NCBI GenBank assembly: GCA_948099385.1
Contig: CANUEZ040000193.1
Location: forward strand, 7,762,501 to 7,826,500
Direction of reading: 5' to 3'
DNA: 64,000 bases
Source: Fasciola hepatica
Taxonomy: Eukaryota > Platyhelminthes > Trematoda > Plagiorchiida > Fasciolidae
The notes under the pieces were generated by a model that worked only from the letters and a program-made list of their open reading frames with translations, did no database searches and had not been told where the DNA came from. The translations under genes and the position numbers were made by a program. Of the stretch, positions 22,644 to 35,129 are shown piece by piece; the stretch's first letter is position 1, and each line of letters begins with the position of its first letter.

Positions 22644-23511
22644 TGCATTGCTTGACGGACAGGATCTCTCAAACTTAAGTGAATTATACTACGCTTCAGT
22701 AAAATGAGATCGCAAGATATCTCTCACTATAGTCCAGGAATATTCATTCCACCAGAAACCCTGAAACATTAAAAAAAAGCTGTTGCATATCCAATGAATC
22801 GGGTGAAGAAGGTAAGAGAGTGACATCAATGTGCAAATCACGAACAACTTTAAAACTGGAAAGTGGAGTTCCTGAACTGAAAACAAAGAACCAGTGAGAA
22901 CTTGTGCCTAGTAATACATGGATCAGTGTTCCTGGTTGGAATAATCCTATCGATGGGATACACGCAAATCACAGTTTTACGTGAAACTATGGATTACACA
23001 CTCCCAGTGTCAACAGTAAAATGGTGTTGACTACACTCTTGAGTATGCAACGCCTGGTAATATGTGGAACCTTCTCTGACAAGTGTCGAAAAACAGGTAG
23101 GAAATAAAGAAGTGTCAGATGATGCTGAGGGGATCGTCTGTCGATATGCTGGGCTATTGCTAAAAGCACTATCATTGTGACCAAGTTTACCACAGGCAAA
23201 ACACGTGGCTCGTGGACGAGGACATGTGAAACAACGACGTAATTGACCAGATAAAACACATCTGTCCAAATCGGAACATTTATGGTAAGATTTCGAATGA
23301 ATCGATCGCTCAAGTGGGGCTGATTGTCACGACAGCTAATCAGGTGTGTATGCATTTCTGCAAATGGGATGAACGAAAAACACTCCGAAGTACGAACATC
23401 AAGAACGCATAGAACCTAGGTCAATTTTTCATCTGGGCGGTATCATGTAAGATACCATTATGTACTTTAAAAGAGAGAGTACAGTGAAATAAAATAGAAT
23501 GGGTCAATATT
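22644..23511 (-). repeat. Unit A single copy in IR1 right arm
   Basis: Only one unit A exists here. Its outer flank corresponds to the flank of left copy 1 and its inner flank to that of left copy 2. In the variable 108-bp patch it follows copy 2, with DTGS present. At one nearby site (Val versus Ile codon, left 8,205-8,216 equivalent) it follows copy 1. Confidence 0.85.
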
Positions 23512-23624
23512 GAATTTAACGCATCATCCAGATCAATTTATGAGAAACACTTGCTGCCAATTATGCATTTCTGGCAGTTCTTCGGTTCCACCGTAGTTGC
23601 CGCGCGTTTTTTCGAATGTGAATT

Positions 23625-24614
23625 CTAGAACAGTCGATGATCATCGCTAATTGGAAGTGTCTGTCCATCACTCATCATCGCAACCACAATCGGATAAACC
23701 CATGTGGATAGAGACACACACACAATGACACCGTCTTGTTCCATTTGGGAAAGCACCTTCAGAACACCTATGATCTGACCATACGGCGAATGGAACCCCG
23801 CGTCACCACCCACTCCCAACTTCGCGGGCTCAACCGCCATGCCACTCTCGTTATTTGAGCATTGTGCGACCAAATGCTGCAGAACAATCTGATCCACCGG
23901 AATACTGGATGCCTTTTGGGTTATTGCACTTTGCTTTGATGTACGCGGGGCCTTCAAACGTAAAATCAACGGACTGCCTACGAAAATCGGGAAGCGTATC
24001 GAGATAAAGTCACTTTCCAAACGAACCATCAATATAGTCTCGCGCAACAAAGGAAGTCGACGATGAGTAACACCGTGAATGCGCACATCGGTGTATTGTG
24101 TGTGTACACTGGGCAGAATCAAGTCACATATGGATTTCCGAATAATGGACAACCAGCTCATGATATCCCACATGAATGAAAGTACCAAGTCACAGTGGAA
24201 CTGGACTGATCTGTACACGAATTGGTTGGATTCACTCGGAAACTCTAGTGTGTATACCAGATTGTCATCACTATCCGGATACTGAGAGGTTTCATTCATG
24301 ACAGCGCATTTGGAATAGCGGCATGCCTTGCAAATATGACCATTCTTACCACAAGAACAGCATCCTGCATGACAATAGGGAAATGTGGAACAAAGGTGGA
24401 GTTTGATGCACGATAATGGACGATTTATTTGTACTGGTTTGTGTAAGGGAATTGACGTTGCATCACATACGTCAACGAATTGCTCGCGGGTCAACCGGGC
24501 CCCAGCAGACGTGAAGGAGTGCGTCAGCACTAGCTTCATTTGCAACCTCGGTGACTTGTATCCGCAGTGGGTCGTTTCCTCAATTGGATGATTATTTGAA
24601 CACCAAAGTAACAC
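23625..24614 (-). CDS. Gypsy gag zinc knuckle to RT start, IR1 right-arm copy
   Basis: A 329-codon frame matching 6,477-7,466, with one visible substitution (Glu to Gly at residue 38). The zinc knuckle and the RT-edge segment are intact, and the same stops follow toward RT motif A at 23,520-23,537. Preservation of the frame in both arms follows from the recent duplication and is not by itself evidence of function. Confidence 0.7.
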   Translation of the reverse strand: MLLWCSNNHPIEETTHCGYKSPRLQMKLVLTHSFTSAGARLTREQFVDVCDATSIPLHKPVQINRPLSCIKLHLCSTFPYCHAGCCSCGKNGHICKACRYSKCAVMNETSQYPDSDDNLVYTLEFPSESNQFVYRSVQFHCDLVLSFMWDIMSWLSIIRKSICDLILPSVHTQYTDVRIHGVTHRRLPLLRETILMVRLESDFISIRFPIFVGSPLILRLKAPRTSKQSAITQKASSIPVDQIVLQHLVAQCSNNESGMAVEPAKLGVGGDAGFHSPYGQIIGVLKVLSQMEQDGVIVCVSLSTWVYPIVVAMMSDGQTLPISDDHRLF

Positions 24615-26580
24615 TCCGCATCTTGTGTTTTTTAGTGTCGAGACGGAATCACGAAGCTCCTAATAAGACCACAGTTTAGGGAATGGAGTTTGGCACTATC
24701 TGTGACCGCAAACTGACCGGAATTACGTGGGTATATAGCACAGCCTCCAAGTCGTTGAACGGATTTGCAGTACAGACTCTCGGGCATGCGATGTTTTTAA
24801 TTATCGAATACGATGAACCGCACCAGCCGACAAGACGGTTGCAATTCGGTTCTTCTTCTTCACATCCCTGTGTATGGTACATTATAATGAAGATTGGAGA
24901 TCGCTATAAGTTTGCAACAGGTCAGGTGTGGTAGCGATAACTGTCTGCTTTGAGTTGGTGGTACCGCAGACCGCGTATAGAATTTGTATGTAACGCATGA
25001 CTGTCTAAGTCCGGAATTTCTACCAATCTGAATATCTCTTCTTCCTCACTGTGCCATCCACTCCTGTTTGTTTCGCACTCGTTTTGATTCGTAGTCGACT
25101 GACTATATTGATGCACATGAGCATACGGTCCTTTGATGTACGTATCTGATCGTTCACATTTCTAATAAGCGCGTTTGCAATCGGACCACGTCAGCCTCTT
25201 CACCACAGATAAGCAAGTCACACGCACACAGACAAGCAGTGAGTTAGGCACCTAGTTACCGGCAATGTATGTGCCTGTAGGGAGGCGAGCGTGTGGCGTT
25301 GCACTAGTTTGATGTAGAATGACTATATGAAGAAGAACAGGAAATTCGCGCAATCAATCCCAAATAAAACCGGTATTTGTATTCGTTCCAATTTCAGTGA
25401 TGGTAAATTAAACCACAGAAAAACGAAATTGAACGATAGCATTTTTATCGTATTAGTCGAATCTTTAATTTATAATGACACAAGACACTTGATAACGCCT
25501 ACAAATACTGCCATTTTGGTTTTTGAATTTTAGGACGTAAGTCCCCGAGCTGCCTACGAGCAGCCCAGCATGGGTAACGCCTAACTGTTTTCGCAATTTT
25601 GTGTCACTGTTTTCATAGCTTCCATGAGATACTTGTCTAATTCCAAGGTTTGACATATGTAAAGGATGTTTAGAACAATTTCATGGATTTAAAAAAAGCA
25701 TGCATGAATAACACTCTAACCTTACGAATTTCCGAAGGCGCATAAAATAGGGTTGTTTTTTCAATAAGTGTTGATATGAATATAATCCTTGAGGAAGTTA
25801 GCTTGGATAGCTTAGATGTTGTTTCCACTCCTGGTGTGAACTCGGTGGATCGGCAATACTAATGATTCCTAACATGGATGGAACAGTTGCACATCGATGC
25901 TGGGGTTTTAATGGTGAGTTGGATGTTGATAGTGAATGATGAATCATTTAAAGAAATAAACTTGTGGGTCATCTATTCGGGTCACAATGAATATTACGAA
26001 AGAATATCTTAAAACATTCGCGATTGACAAACGCAGGGAAACATGAAAGTCTCGTCCAGAAATTGATGATTCATGACGATTGTTTCTGCAAAATGTATAA
26101 AGGGAATCCTGCGAATACACTCGGAATTACGCATAATGTAGGTAACACAGGACCCTTACAATTGTAGTGTTCAAATACGATACGGTAGAACCCCGTTGAA
26201 TACGCCTACAAAAGCGTATGGAACATTTTCGTTGTAATCTCTTATAAAAGCAAGCATAACGTATTGGTATGAGATGAGTGACGCTGGGTAGGTCACATCG
26301 TACATAATTGTCAAGATTTCGATTGAAAAAATCCTCCATACACACAGTAAATTTGGATACTTTTCAATCATCCTGATCATTGGGGCTTTTAGTGAGATGA
26401 TTTAATGTGGATAAAAGTCTATCTTTACGTAGCTCATATAAATCAGGATAAAGTTGACGACTTTTCAGAGGATCTGTGATAAGCGTTTCTGGAGAGTTTG
26501 GTTGCGTAAATCAGAAAGTGAGTAGTGGGAGTCAAAACGACGGTGTTCATCATATTGGTTATTGACTTGGCATTAAACGG

Positions 26581-26660
26581 GCCGGCGCTGGTCGAATAAT
26601 CGTCACGGTAGATTCCAAATCCTCCTATGGTGAACGTTGAGTTCGAATCCTGTTGGCACC
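26581..26660 (+). repeat. tRNA-like SINE head (IR1 right arm)
   Basis: Mirror of 4,431-4,510. The B-box core lies at 26,641-26,650. Pairing of the putative acceptor ends (GCCGGC with GGCACC) is imperfect, which argues against a working tRNA. Confidence 0.5.
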
Positions 26661-29626
26661 GTCGAGTACTATCCCACTTGAGAGCCTCTAATTTTTAGTG
26701 CCTCCCCTAGATATTTTATCAATATTATTCATTAACAGGAAATGATTATAGAATAAGGAATGATAAGTTCCAAAATCCAATTTGCTTATGCGTTTTTGTT
26801 ATGGTTTTCACGCCACATTGGTAAAATCCAGGAGGAAAAGGACGGAAATGAGATCATGTAGGGTAGTCAGCATATATAGATATATTCCACGTCGGACTGA
26901 TATAAAAGAAGATAACAATGCAGCAATAAACTTAGAAGGGAATTATGCATACACTTGCTCAAAACAACAAATCAGTAAGCTGAATGCATTTGTTTGTTTG
27001 ATGGAGACGTTTGTCCCATTATTCGTTCTCCAGAGTTTATTACTCATTGACTAGTTTCATCGGTTGAAGATTGTTCTGCCAGCTCATGAACTGATCTTCT
27101 TTGACAATTCTTAGAAATACAGTCGAGGAACAAGTTCAGTTGACTGAAGCTACTTTATCTATTATTAGATGTAGCTTTTTCCATTTGTCTGGACGACAAG
27201 TAGACAGTGAGAGAAAAATTCAGTGAGTTGATTTTTCCAAGAAGACTCGTCTCGTTCATTAAAAAGCACACATTTCCTGCATCTCTGATAAAATAAACGC
27301 TCCACTGTGAGTGTCCGGAAGCTGCAGTAGGCCCATTTCGGTTTCAAAGGGTCAACAAAAAGATAACAGTGGGGTTCAGATAGATGAGCTAGAACATTAC
27401 CACGAGTAATGAGATATGTTGGACACTGGCTTACTATACTTCTTACGAGTAAGTTGAAAATGAGCAACAATAATTTTGATATACGTTACAAACTGGGTGT
27501 GACTATCTAGGCCCATAATATTAGTACAAACTGAGGTGAACTGCATTTCAAATTTGTACTTCGTTTGAATCACTGGCTAGCGGGACCAAGTGGAATTGGA
27601 GGTATTTTGATTGTGTGATTTTGATGCAATATGACCGAGAGTGCTGTTGTAAATAACCGTCACAATGAGAATCAAATACTCTCAATTCGTGTGTGGTGAA
27701 GGGGTAAATAACACTGACACTTTGACTTTTTTACGTTGAAGGTGGAGCAGTACAGTGAGCACCCTGTTAGCAGTCATACTGGAGTTCGAATAATGCATTT
27801 TTATGGTCCTGTTGTTGCACTCATTGAGTCATTCTACTCATGGAGTTTCCTCTATTTTTGTATTTTGAAGATCAAACACGAGCAAATCCCACTGAAGACA
27901 CTGATCCTTGCATATTGCTTCACTGTGGGAAGTCTAACTAGTTGACTTGCTATTGTAGGGCGTGTTAGACGTTCTAGGCGAGGTTCAAGCGACCCTGCCA
28001 CTCAATGGCTAGATGCCACGATTAGTGGAGCTATTGCATCCAAAATCTTTCTCCACCGACATAATTCCAATAAAGTGGTTCTCCTCGTACTCGTTTCATA
28101 CCCTCTTCTTCTCCTTTATTTCCTTGTGAGATTGCCGCTACGTGATAACAATCAAAACCACCACCTATATTGCATGGTAATGATTATCCGAACAGAATTA
28201 ACCTGGTTTTCATTGTTCTGCATCGAGGATTACATTAGGCTAGAAAACTCAACTATTAGTCGAAAATGAGCACAATTGATTTTTGCCACAGTGAGATGAA
28301 TAGAGGGTAAATAGTATTGAGAAGAAAGCCAGGTTTCGTCAGTTCCCTCGGTGCATTTCATTTTGTTATTTGGAAAACGTGCTAAATTATACATTGTAGA
28401 TGTGCATTGGATATTGACACGGGATGCGGTAATTTCAAACACGAAAACTGTAGATGAAACGGAATACGTGACGGGTGGTGATCAAGCGATCATCATAAAA
28501 AGGCTCCAAACCCAGGGGCTGAAAAATGAACGAAAACCTGTTTTGTAAAATTTTGAGAGCACGATGTTTGGAAATAGGTACATTGAAGCCGGCTTTCTCT
28601 GGGTACTCTAAAACTGCAGTCATCTAGGGCAATGGCAATCAGTGATCAGTAGTGGTGCTAATGGGACAAACAGGAAAAAACAAACTAAAATTTGGAGATT
28701 GACTATCGAGCCATAAGCTTCTCAACCAGGTTAGATCAGTGTTGAATTTCATTCGGTACCAAATTAGTTTCGTTTGAAATATTACCATATCCACCAGTTG
28801 TTCATATTTCGCGATGCGCGGAATCGTGTGTGAGGAATGTTTGTACTGAATATGTACGGTGTATTCCGAAGAAACTAGTACACTCTTGTGTGTTGGATGT
28901 TTTTGATTTACGTCGTTCATGGTGCTCCCTGAATGGTCAGAGAGTGACTTTTGATTGGCACATTGTCAATCGAGCAATGTGACCTGGTGCAAGCGACTTT
29001 ATAAACCACCGAATATTTACCAATATCGAGATTACTTTGTTGCACACTGTAACAATATACTGACAACTTTCCACGAAGAGCTGACGTTTGACATCATCGA
29101 GGTTTGCACTTCAACTTTAGCTACTGAAAATGGCTGCAGCAGCCAGGTTTTGACATATTCAATTATCCGACAAAAAAAATCGCGTTTTATAGTCTGTTTG
29201 ATATCAAGGGTGATCTGATAAAACAGAGAACGGTCCTGCGATCTTGTATACTTCTGGTAATGGAATTTAGGATAAAGTTCATGCTTGTGCTTGATTGTGG
29301 TGGAAGAGGTATATATCCCATAGTCACAAAGGCCCACTCAACAATCAGGGATAACCGGCAAACAGACCCTGGGAATTGAGAGGAGCGCCACACATGTTCC
29401 AAATAGGTCAGTTCTTGTACCGGGCAGGGCGATAGTGTAAATGCTGTCCACAAGCGGCTTTCTCGTTATTTAGCTGACTGATGATTGTGAAATTTCATTA
29501 GTATTCGGCGGATCACAGCCGACATTGTATTGCCCTCCGAGAACTGGAGTTTGTGGGTCCCTCGTGTGGTATGATGGTCGACCTGCTCTTCTCATCAATC
29601 TATTTTTCTTTTGTGCTCAGGTATAA

Positions 29627-30480
29627 GATGGGCGGCTGCGCTGTACGGGAATGACTCTTCCTTGAAGCGCCTATCCGATGCGTTGCAAATGAGGCGGAAT
29701 AGCTTGTTGGAGTCACTAATCCCTATTGCTGTCTCCACAGTTTCAGAATGTTTGATCCATTAGCGCTTTCAATCAAGCTTAACGGAGAACGAAGCTCCCC
29801 GTGTCATTATGTAGTTCTCGCCACTTCCTGATATCTGGGCTTCGTTTGCTTTGGCTGAGAGCTGAAATGGCTTCCCAGAGATCCAGTCTGGTAACCGTCT
29901 TGATCTAGGACGTCTCGCGTTGACTCATCCGAGGGACTTGTGAGAGCCATCCAGTTCCGAGCGATGGACAGAATGTCACATTTCTCGATCTCATTGAATT
30001 GTTTTTAGAGATTGGCGTCCAATTCATCATCGCAATCACTTTCGAGATTCCGTTGGAAGCCCTTGAGACGTGCAGAAGGAAGTCTTTGTGAAATCGGCTC
30101 CAAAGATATCACTGTAATGCTGGATTTACTGCTAGTATCGGAAGTGAAATCGTGGCTCCCAATGTGTTCTGCCTCGTCGAAATGATAAATCTAGAAATCT
30201 GTCTCCTCTCCTGGAATATTTATGCACCCAGTGCCACAGTTAGGTATGCGGACTACTGAGAAACAAGCCACGCAGATGTTTTAGTTTTAGTTCAACATTT
30301 TTGTCATTCTGAGGCTGCCAACGTATGATAGAGTCCTTACATCCCAACAAGCGGCACAAGGCTGTTTCTAACAGTTCAGTATTCCAGTTTGTGGTCTTAA
30401 CACCTCGACCACTGGAGTACGGGGAGCGTCACTTGCCGGACAAGCCTTGGCATGATCAGATCGCATGTTTTCCAAATTAT
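29627..30480 (-). pseudogene. LINE APE-type endonuclease remnant, IR1 right-arm copy
   Basis: Mirror of 612-1,465 with the same stops and frameshifts and only scattered substitutions, for example AAA to ACA in the degraded catalytic stretch (left about 1,153). It is inactive. The shared damage shows that the element died before the arms were copied. Confidence 0.75.
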
Positions 30481-31310
30481 TCATAGAGGTTCTCGGGAAA
30501 CTTGTGCCTGGCGGTATTTCCAGCACTGTTCAGGGATGTTGTACTACCCGACTGCCCAGTCAGCAGTATAAATTAAATTAACGGTGACTAATCCAGCCTT
30601 TATCCAGATGATCTCCTTTCAGCCTTTGCACATCCAAATGCAACCGAGAGTGCAGTGGAATTGTTCCAAATGAGCCGGTGGCCTGTTGTCCGGCTGGAAA
30701 CTTAGGCCTCAGTTACCCCAAATCTTATTTAATCCCCTGATGAGCGGTTCGTCGAGGTTTGGCCGCTCATGCTTGCTTCAGATTTTTGGGGACACGAGTG
30801 AGAGGTGGGAAACCGATGGAGACCAATGAAATGGAGGATGCCTTATGGGACACGACAGTCTACCACCACACGGACGATACCTCCCAAGCAATAACGAGTA
30901 TTCCATCGAAGTATTTTATTCCCAAACGCTATCGGGCTAGAATCAAATACCACGAAAACCAAACGTAAATAATCTTAATCATGGCCATCAGCACAAAAGC
31001 TATCCATCAATGACCAGCCCTTAGAGTGCGTTCCATCATTCACGTATTTAGACTCTACGATGCTTCCGATCGATCAGCAATGATATGTGATGTATTCATG
31101 AAGCCGCCTCGTCGTCTAGTAGGATATAGTTGCGTGTACGTTAAGTAAAGAAAAGAATATTTGTATCGATGATCTACCGTGGCTTATTGATAGAAATGAG
31201 CTTCCCTTTAGTCACCCAGTTGTAAACCATCGTTTGTCGTTTCCTAAGATATGTCTGGACTGGAATTTGAAAATACTCTCAAAGTACAATCATGTTATTC
31301 GCTGTCATGA

Positions 31311-31860
31311 TTGAAAAGGATGAATGACATCCATAGTTACACAAGAAGATGCCCAAGAAAACGTGTGTTCCTGCCGCCCCATAACGTCTTAAGTTCGAAT
31401 AAGCTCGGGAAGGTCCGAGTGGTATTCGACTGTGCGGCTGTTCGTGACAGCATTTCACTGAACGAAGTCCTAACACGAGAACCTGATCCAACTGATCATT
31501 TGTGAGGAGTAGCCGTCAGGTTCCGTTGATGTGTCGTAGCCGTTTCGCTCGAATTGAATAGATATTCCAGCAAATTAGGGTTCCAAATTGTTACAGGTGA
31601 TCTGTAGGCTTCCTTTACTAGTCAGATTACGATGTGAGAAGTAGTATGATTGTTTACGAAAAGAAAGCTCATCCGTTTGGCACCAGTTATTCATCGTTTT
31701 GTGCCACGCTGTCCTTAAGAAGAGCTGCCGAGGACGGCAACCTTGACTTTTTTCATTAGTATTATATGCGCTGACTATCAACTTTTGTCTGGACGGTTGT
31801 TTGTTGTCACTGTTGTATGAGGATAAATTGCGATAATTCAAACAGATAGGCAACACTCAA
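31311..31860 (+). pseudogene. BEL/Pao reverse transcriptase remnant
   Basis: The frame 31,311-31,505 contains LPPHNV, then KLGKVRVVFDCAAV and SLNEVLTREPD, the highly characteristic N-terminal RT block of BEL/Pao elements. Further on, in another frame at about 31,770-31,815, ALTINFCLDGCLLSLL occupies the position of the catalytic Y-V-D-D block. Here the first Asp survives and the second is Gly, so the active site is lost. Several frameshifts and stops intervene. It lies just outside IR1 and is unrelated in position to the minus-strand BEL/Pao integrase at 13,930-15,400, so at least two BEL/Pao insertions are present. Confidence 0.75.
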
Positions 31861-31899
31861 CTGAATGGATGTCGTTAGGACCTAGATTTCGAGCAAAAA

Positions 31900-33910
31900 T
31901 GATGAAAGGAAAAAATAGAGTACGTACTTCAAATTTTACCAGCAGATCATCGTGGGCCATAAAGCATTAGGTTTCATGTGGGATATTCAGTATGACTGTT
32001 GTCTGCTTTCAATTCATTTATCCGAGGTTCCAAAAACGACTAGGGATTAACTATGATTTTTTGCTTCATTATTTGATCCATAATCGTTTGTAGTGCCCAT
32101 TTTTTGCCTCATCAAAAGATACTTCATGATAATTGTCATCAAAATCTAGAGTACATCACTGAAAGAATAAAGACTGTCAAAATGTCTGTTCTTCGAGGAG
32201 AGCAATGAGTACAATTACAGTATGCAACAGAGGAATCTCGGATATTTTTACCCACTTGGTGGTTTTATATGACTTAGGATTGCTCTATTTACGATGCCCC
32301 AAACAACTACTGTCAGGCTGGGACCGTTGTATTTGTTCGAAGTGTCAGAAGCCACGAGCACTGTAGTCGAGTTGATTCAGACATAGAATTTCGAACAAAT
32401 TAGATTGTTGGAAACAAATCCCTATAGATGCGCTAAAACTCATAACATGAACATGTTAGAACCAAAGCTACCCGACGGTAAACGATGTTTTTGTGCTAGA
32501 GCTGCTCTGCATTGCAGTTTACCTAATAGTAGGTTGATGGTTCTACCAGCTCGCCCATAATTCACTGAACGTTTGAAGCAACACCACCAGCAGATTCCAG
32601 GATATATAGGCGCGGGTCATGTTTGAACTCGCATCAGGAAAGACATCTGAATTTTGAAAGCCATGCCAACCGTGAGACGCGTCGTCTGTGAGTGCTTAAT
32701 ATGCCCGACCCATAGCTCAAGTAATAACTGTCATGTCTGATTGCCTATGGGAAGGTGGGAGCTACCTCTTTGAGGAATACGGTGTCCATTGTTTCGGGCC
32801 GTTTCGTATCAAGGTAGATTTAATTGAACACAACAGATATTCGTGTCGAGAAATACACTTGGAAATCGCATATAATATGACTGCGAGTATATTACTCATG
32901 GCAATGATATGGTTATTAGTCAGACGCAGTATACCTAAGCTGATGTAAAGTGACGGTGGGTCTGACGTTGAGGCCGTAGAATGTGCATTGAAAACTGCGT
33001 CATTAGCTGTGATAATAGTGAAATTATTCAACAGGGTACGTTACGCTATGAAATTGATTGACACATTCAGCCACGAGGTGCAAGCTATGTGGAGGCTAGA
33101 CTGATATTGTCGGCAATCAGTTCACACCAACCACTAAACGGCGAGGAAATATCGACATACATGTTGGAGTTCGGACGTATCATCAAACATAGATGTTAAG
33201 TGTCCGTGTGTGGAGACCCAGGGAACCCACACGCACTTTGACTTAGTGATTTATAATTGCTTCCTTCAACACATCCCTTTGTGCAGGGAAGACCAAGCCA
33301 GTAGAAACTTGAACCAAAATTGACGTCAAGCAAAACATCTAGATGCGATTTTTAGGATAAGTTGGAGTCGTGAATATCCCCTACATAACCGGCTTAAAGA
33401 TGAATCGGACTTGTAAGTGGGGGGTGGGAGACGTGATTCCAATTACTGATGGAATTGCAGCATACAGCATATGGCACAAATCAATCTATACTGAAATGTT
33501 TTCGGCTAATGATGAGTATGTTCGACAAATCTACTGTGGGAACCGCATCATATATTGACGGTGGGGATATAGAATAATTCTGTTTCTTAAGAAGTACGAG
33601 CGAACTGGAGGAGAGTATAAGTAACGTGATGCAAGCATTTCGTTTGCTCTCGTCCACTGCTTACGTAAAACAATTCAGTTTATATATCGCACAACGATGA
33701 AAATGATACAATTAATTGGGTTAGATTGAAAGCTACAACAGGGTGTTCGATAGGGGAAGATCGTGATCCTATCGGTTGGAGCCATAACAAACAAACAATT
33801 GTGTCAACCATTTGTTGTGCACAAATCACTGACGGATGCATTCTGATGGACTTCGCTTCGGTGAATGCTCACAGCTCCAAATTGGGATTGCGCAACACAA
33901 TTTTAGCCAA
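31900..33910. other. Unassigned sequence between IR1 and IR2
   Basis: No similarity to other parts of the window was noticed and no protein motif seen. Frames 32,733-32,948, 33,370-33,558 and 33,726-33,932 are short and unrecognised. Confidence 0.4.
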
Positions 33911-33914
33911 TAAT

Positions 33915-34210
33915 GTCGGGTCAGCTTTTTGACCTGATGCAAATGAAGTTGGAACAATGAAAGAATCCGAAGAAGTGACGTTTTAGTGGCATGTGCTCGT
34001 TAGTCTCTTCGACTATGCACGGACCGCCACTCCGTCACTGTGATGCCTCGCATTAATCCGATATGGCAACCAGAGTATTGTTTCCCACGACCCATGAAAT
34101 GGAGAACACGATTCATAGGGAGGAAGTGATCAGGATGAATTGCCAGTGTGTGTGTGTAGCATGCACGTGCAACTGTCAAATTACTACCGTGCTTTGATAG
34201 CGAGAATTCG
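33915..34210 (-). repeat. Inverted partial copy of 34,890-35,560
   Basis: 33,985-34,205 resembles the reverse complement of about 34,895-35,120 (roughly two thirds identical), and 33,915-33,970 resembles the reverse complement of about 35,500-35,560, in consistent order with the piece between deleted. The duplicated sequence includes the end of the Penelope RT remnant. Confidence 0.55.
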
Positions 34211-34599
34211 TATGAACAATCGTATGTTAAGCAAATAAACGAGGCTGATCTCTGTTACAAGATTTCCGCTTGCTTTCCTCGGTTTTCGATGTTGCTCGAT
34301 AAACCTATCGGGATATCAATTGGCAAGCAACGTTCCTCCTTTAAACTCCTATTCATTTTGCACTTAATGTTTGATGCAGATTTCCCAAGCTCCGTTGAGC
34401 GGGATTCGAACCAAACCATGATTGTATGTCTTCGGTGCGAAACTGGAGAATCGCAAACATCGATATTCCTATGATACTTTGAGACTTATAAGGCGTGGCA
34501 ACATTTTACCTGAAATCTGAATATTATAACATATAAAGCGGGTAGGCTATTGACTAGTTCATCTTCGTGAGCAATAGAGGGATTAGGTAGAATAGAACA

Positions 34600-35120
34600 A
34601 ATGAGGTTCCTCCAACCAGATAAGGAATCAGGCAGTGTAATCATGAAGAGGATATGCACACATAAAAGATGGAATACATACCTTCAGACATAAAATCTTT
34701 CAAACGGGACACTACATTGGATAACAACATCCTGACAGAGAAACAAATGATATCAAGGCATCTTCAAATTCTGAACTTACATGGAATCCTATCCGAAAAC
34801 ATAATAAACAACTCACACCAATTGAGAAACAGGCGCTTTATTAGACAGGATCACCAAAAGTTCAAAAGACATGAGTTTATTTGCAGCATTATGCATATCA
34901 CAAACTGGCTCGTTATCAAGCACGGTTTTCATTTGACCGTTGCAAGTTTACATTACAATCACGATCTCGCAATGCACGCTAATTATTTCCACCCTAATAA
35001 TTGTGTTCCCCATCTTATGAGTCGCGGGAAGCGATAATCGGGTTGTCGCGTAATTTCATGCGAAGCATCAAAGTGACGGACGCGTGGTCCGTAAATAGTC
35101 GAAGACTGACGAACTTGTGC
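34600..35120 (+). pseudogene. Penelope-like element RT finger-region remnant (left)
   Basis: Three blocks appear in order in three frames. QPDKESGSVIMK at 34,613-34,648 resembles the PADKG-type N-terminal block. SFKRDTTLDNNILTEKQM lies within 34,669-34,880, and then GSPKVQKT with AYHKLARYQAR at 34,848-34,930 corresponds to the Y-G-L-P-K-x-H-K block and the segment after it. This is the N-terminal reverse transcriptase of a Penelope-like element. Frameshifts between the blocks and a stop after QKT make it inactive. The middle frame differs from the IR2 partner by several silent as well as replacement changes. Confidence 0.65.
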
Positions 35121-35129
35121 AACTGAGCA

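Larger units (their letters stand above)
21481..31091 (-). repeat. IR1 right arm, giant inverted repeat
   Basis: This is the partner of 1-13,316, separated from it by 8,164 bp. It lacks the left arm's 7,580-11,286 interval or its equivalent: it passes straight from the sequence matching 7,571 into a single copy of unit A followed by the sequence matching 12,155 onward. Every remnant named in the left arm recurs here on the opposite strand with the same breaks, so the lesions predate the duplication. The right end at 31,091 is a clean loss of similarity to the window start, but because the left arm is cut by the window edge this cannot be called the true boundary. Confidence 0.95.

Noticed and set aside
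26581..26660. Functional tRNA gene
   Set aside because: B-box core is present, but the A box is poor and the stems do not pair into a complete cloverleaf.
34397..34412. Second tRNA-like B box (minus strand GGTTCGAATCC)
   Set aside because: The IR2 partner at the window end has lost it and no acceptor or A-box half is visible. Recorded only as a possible SINE trace.
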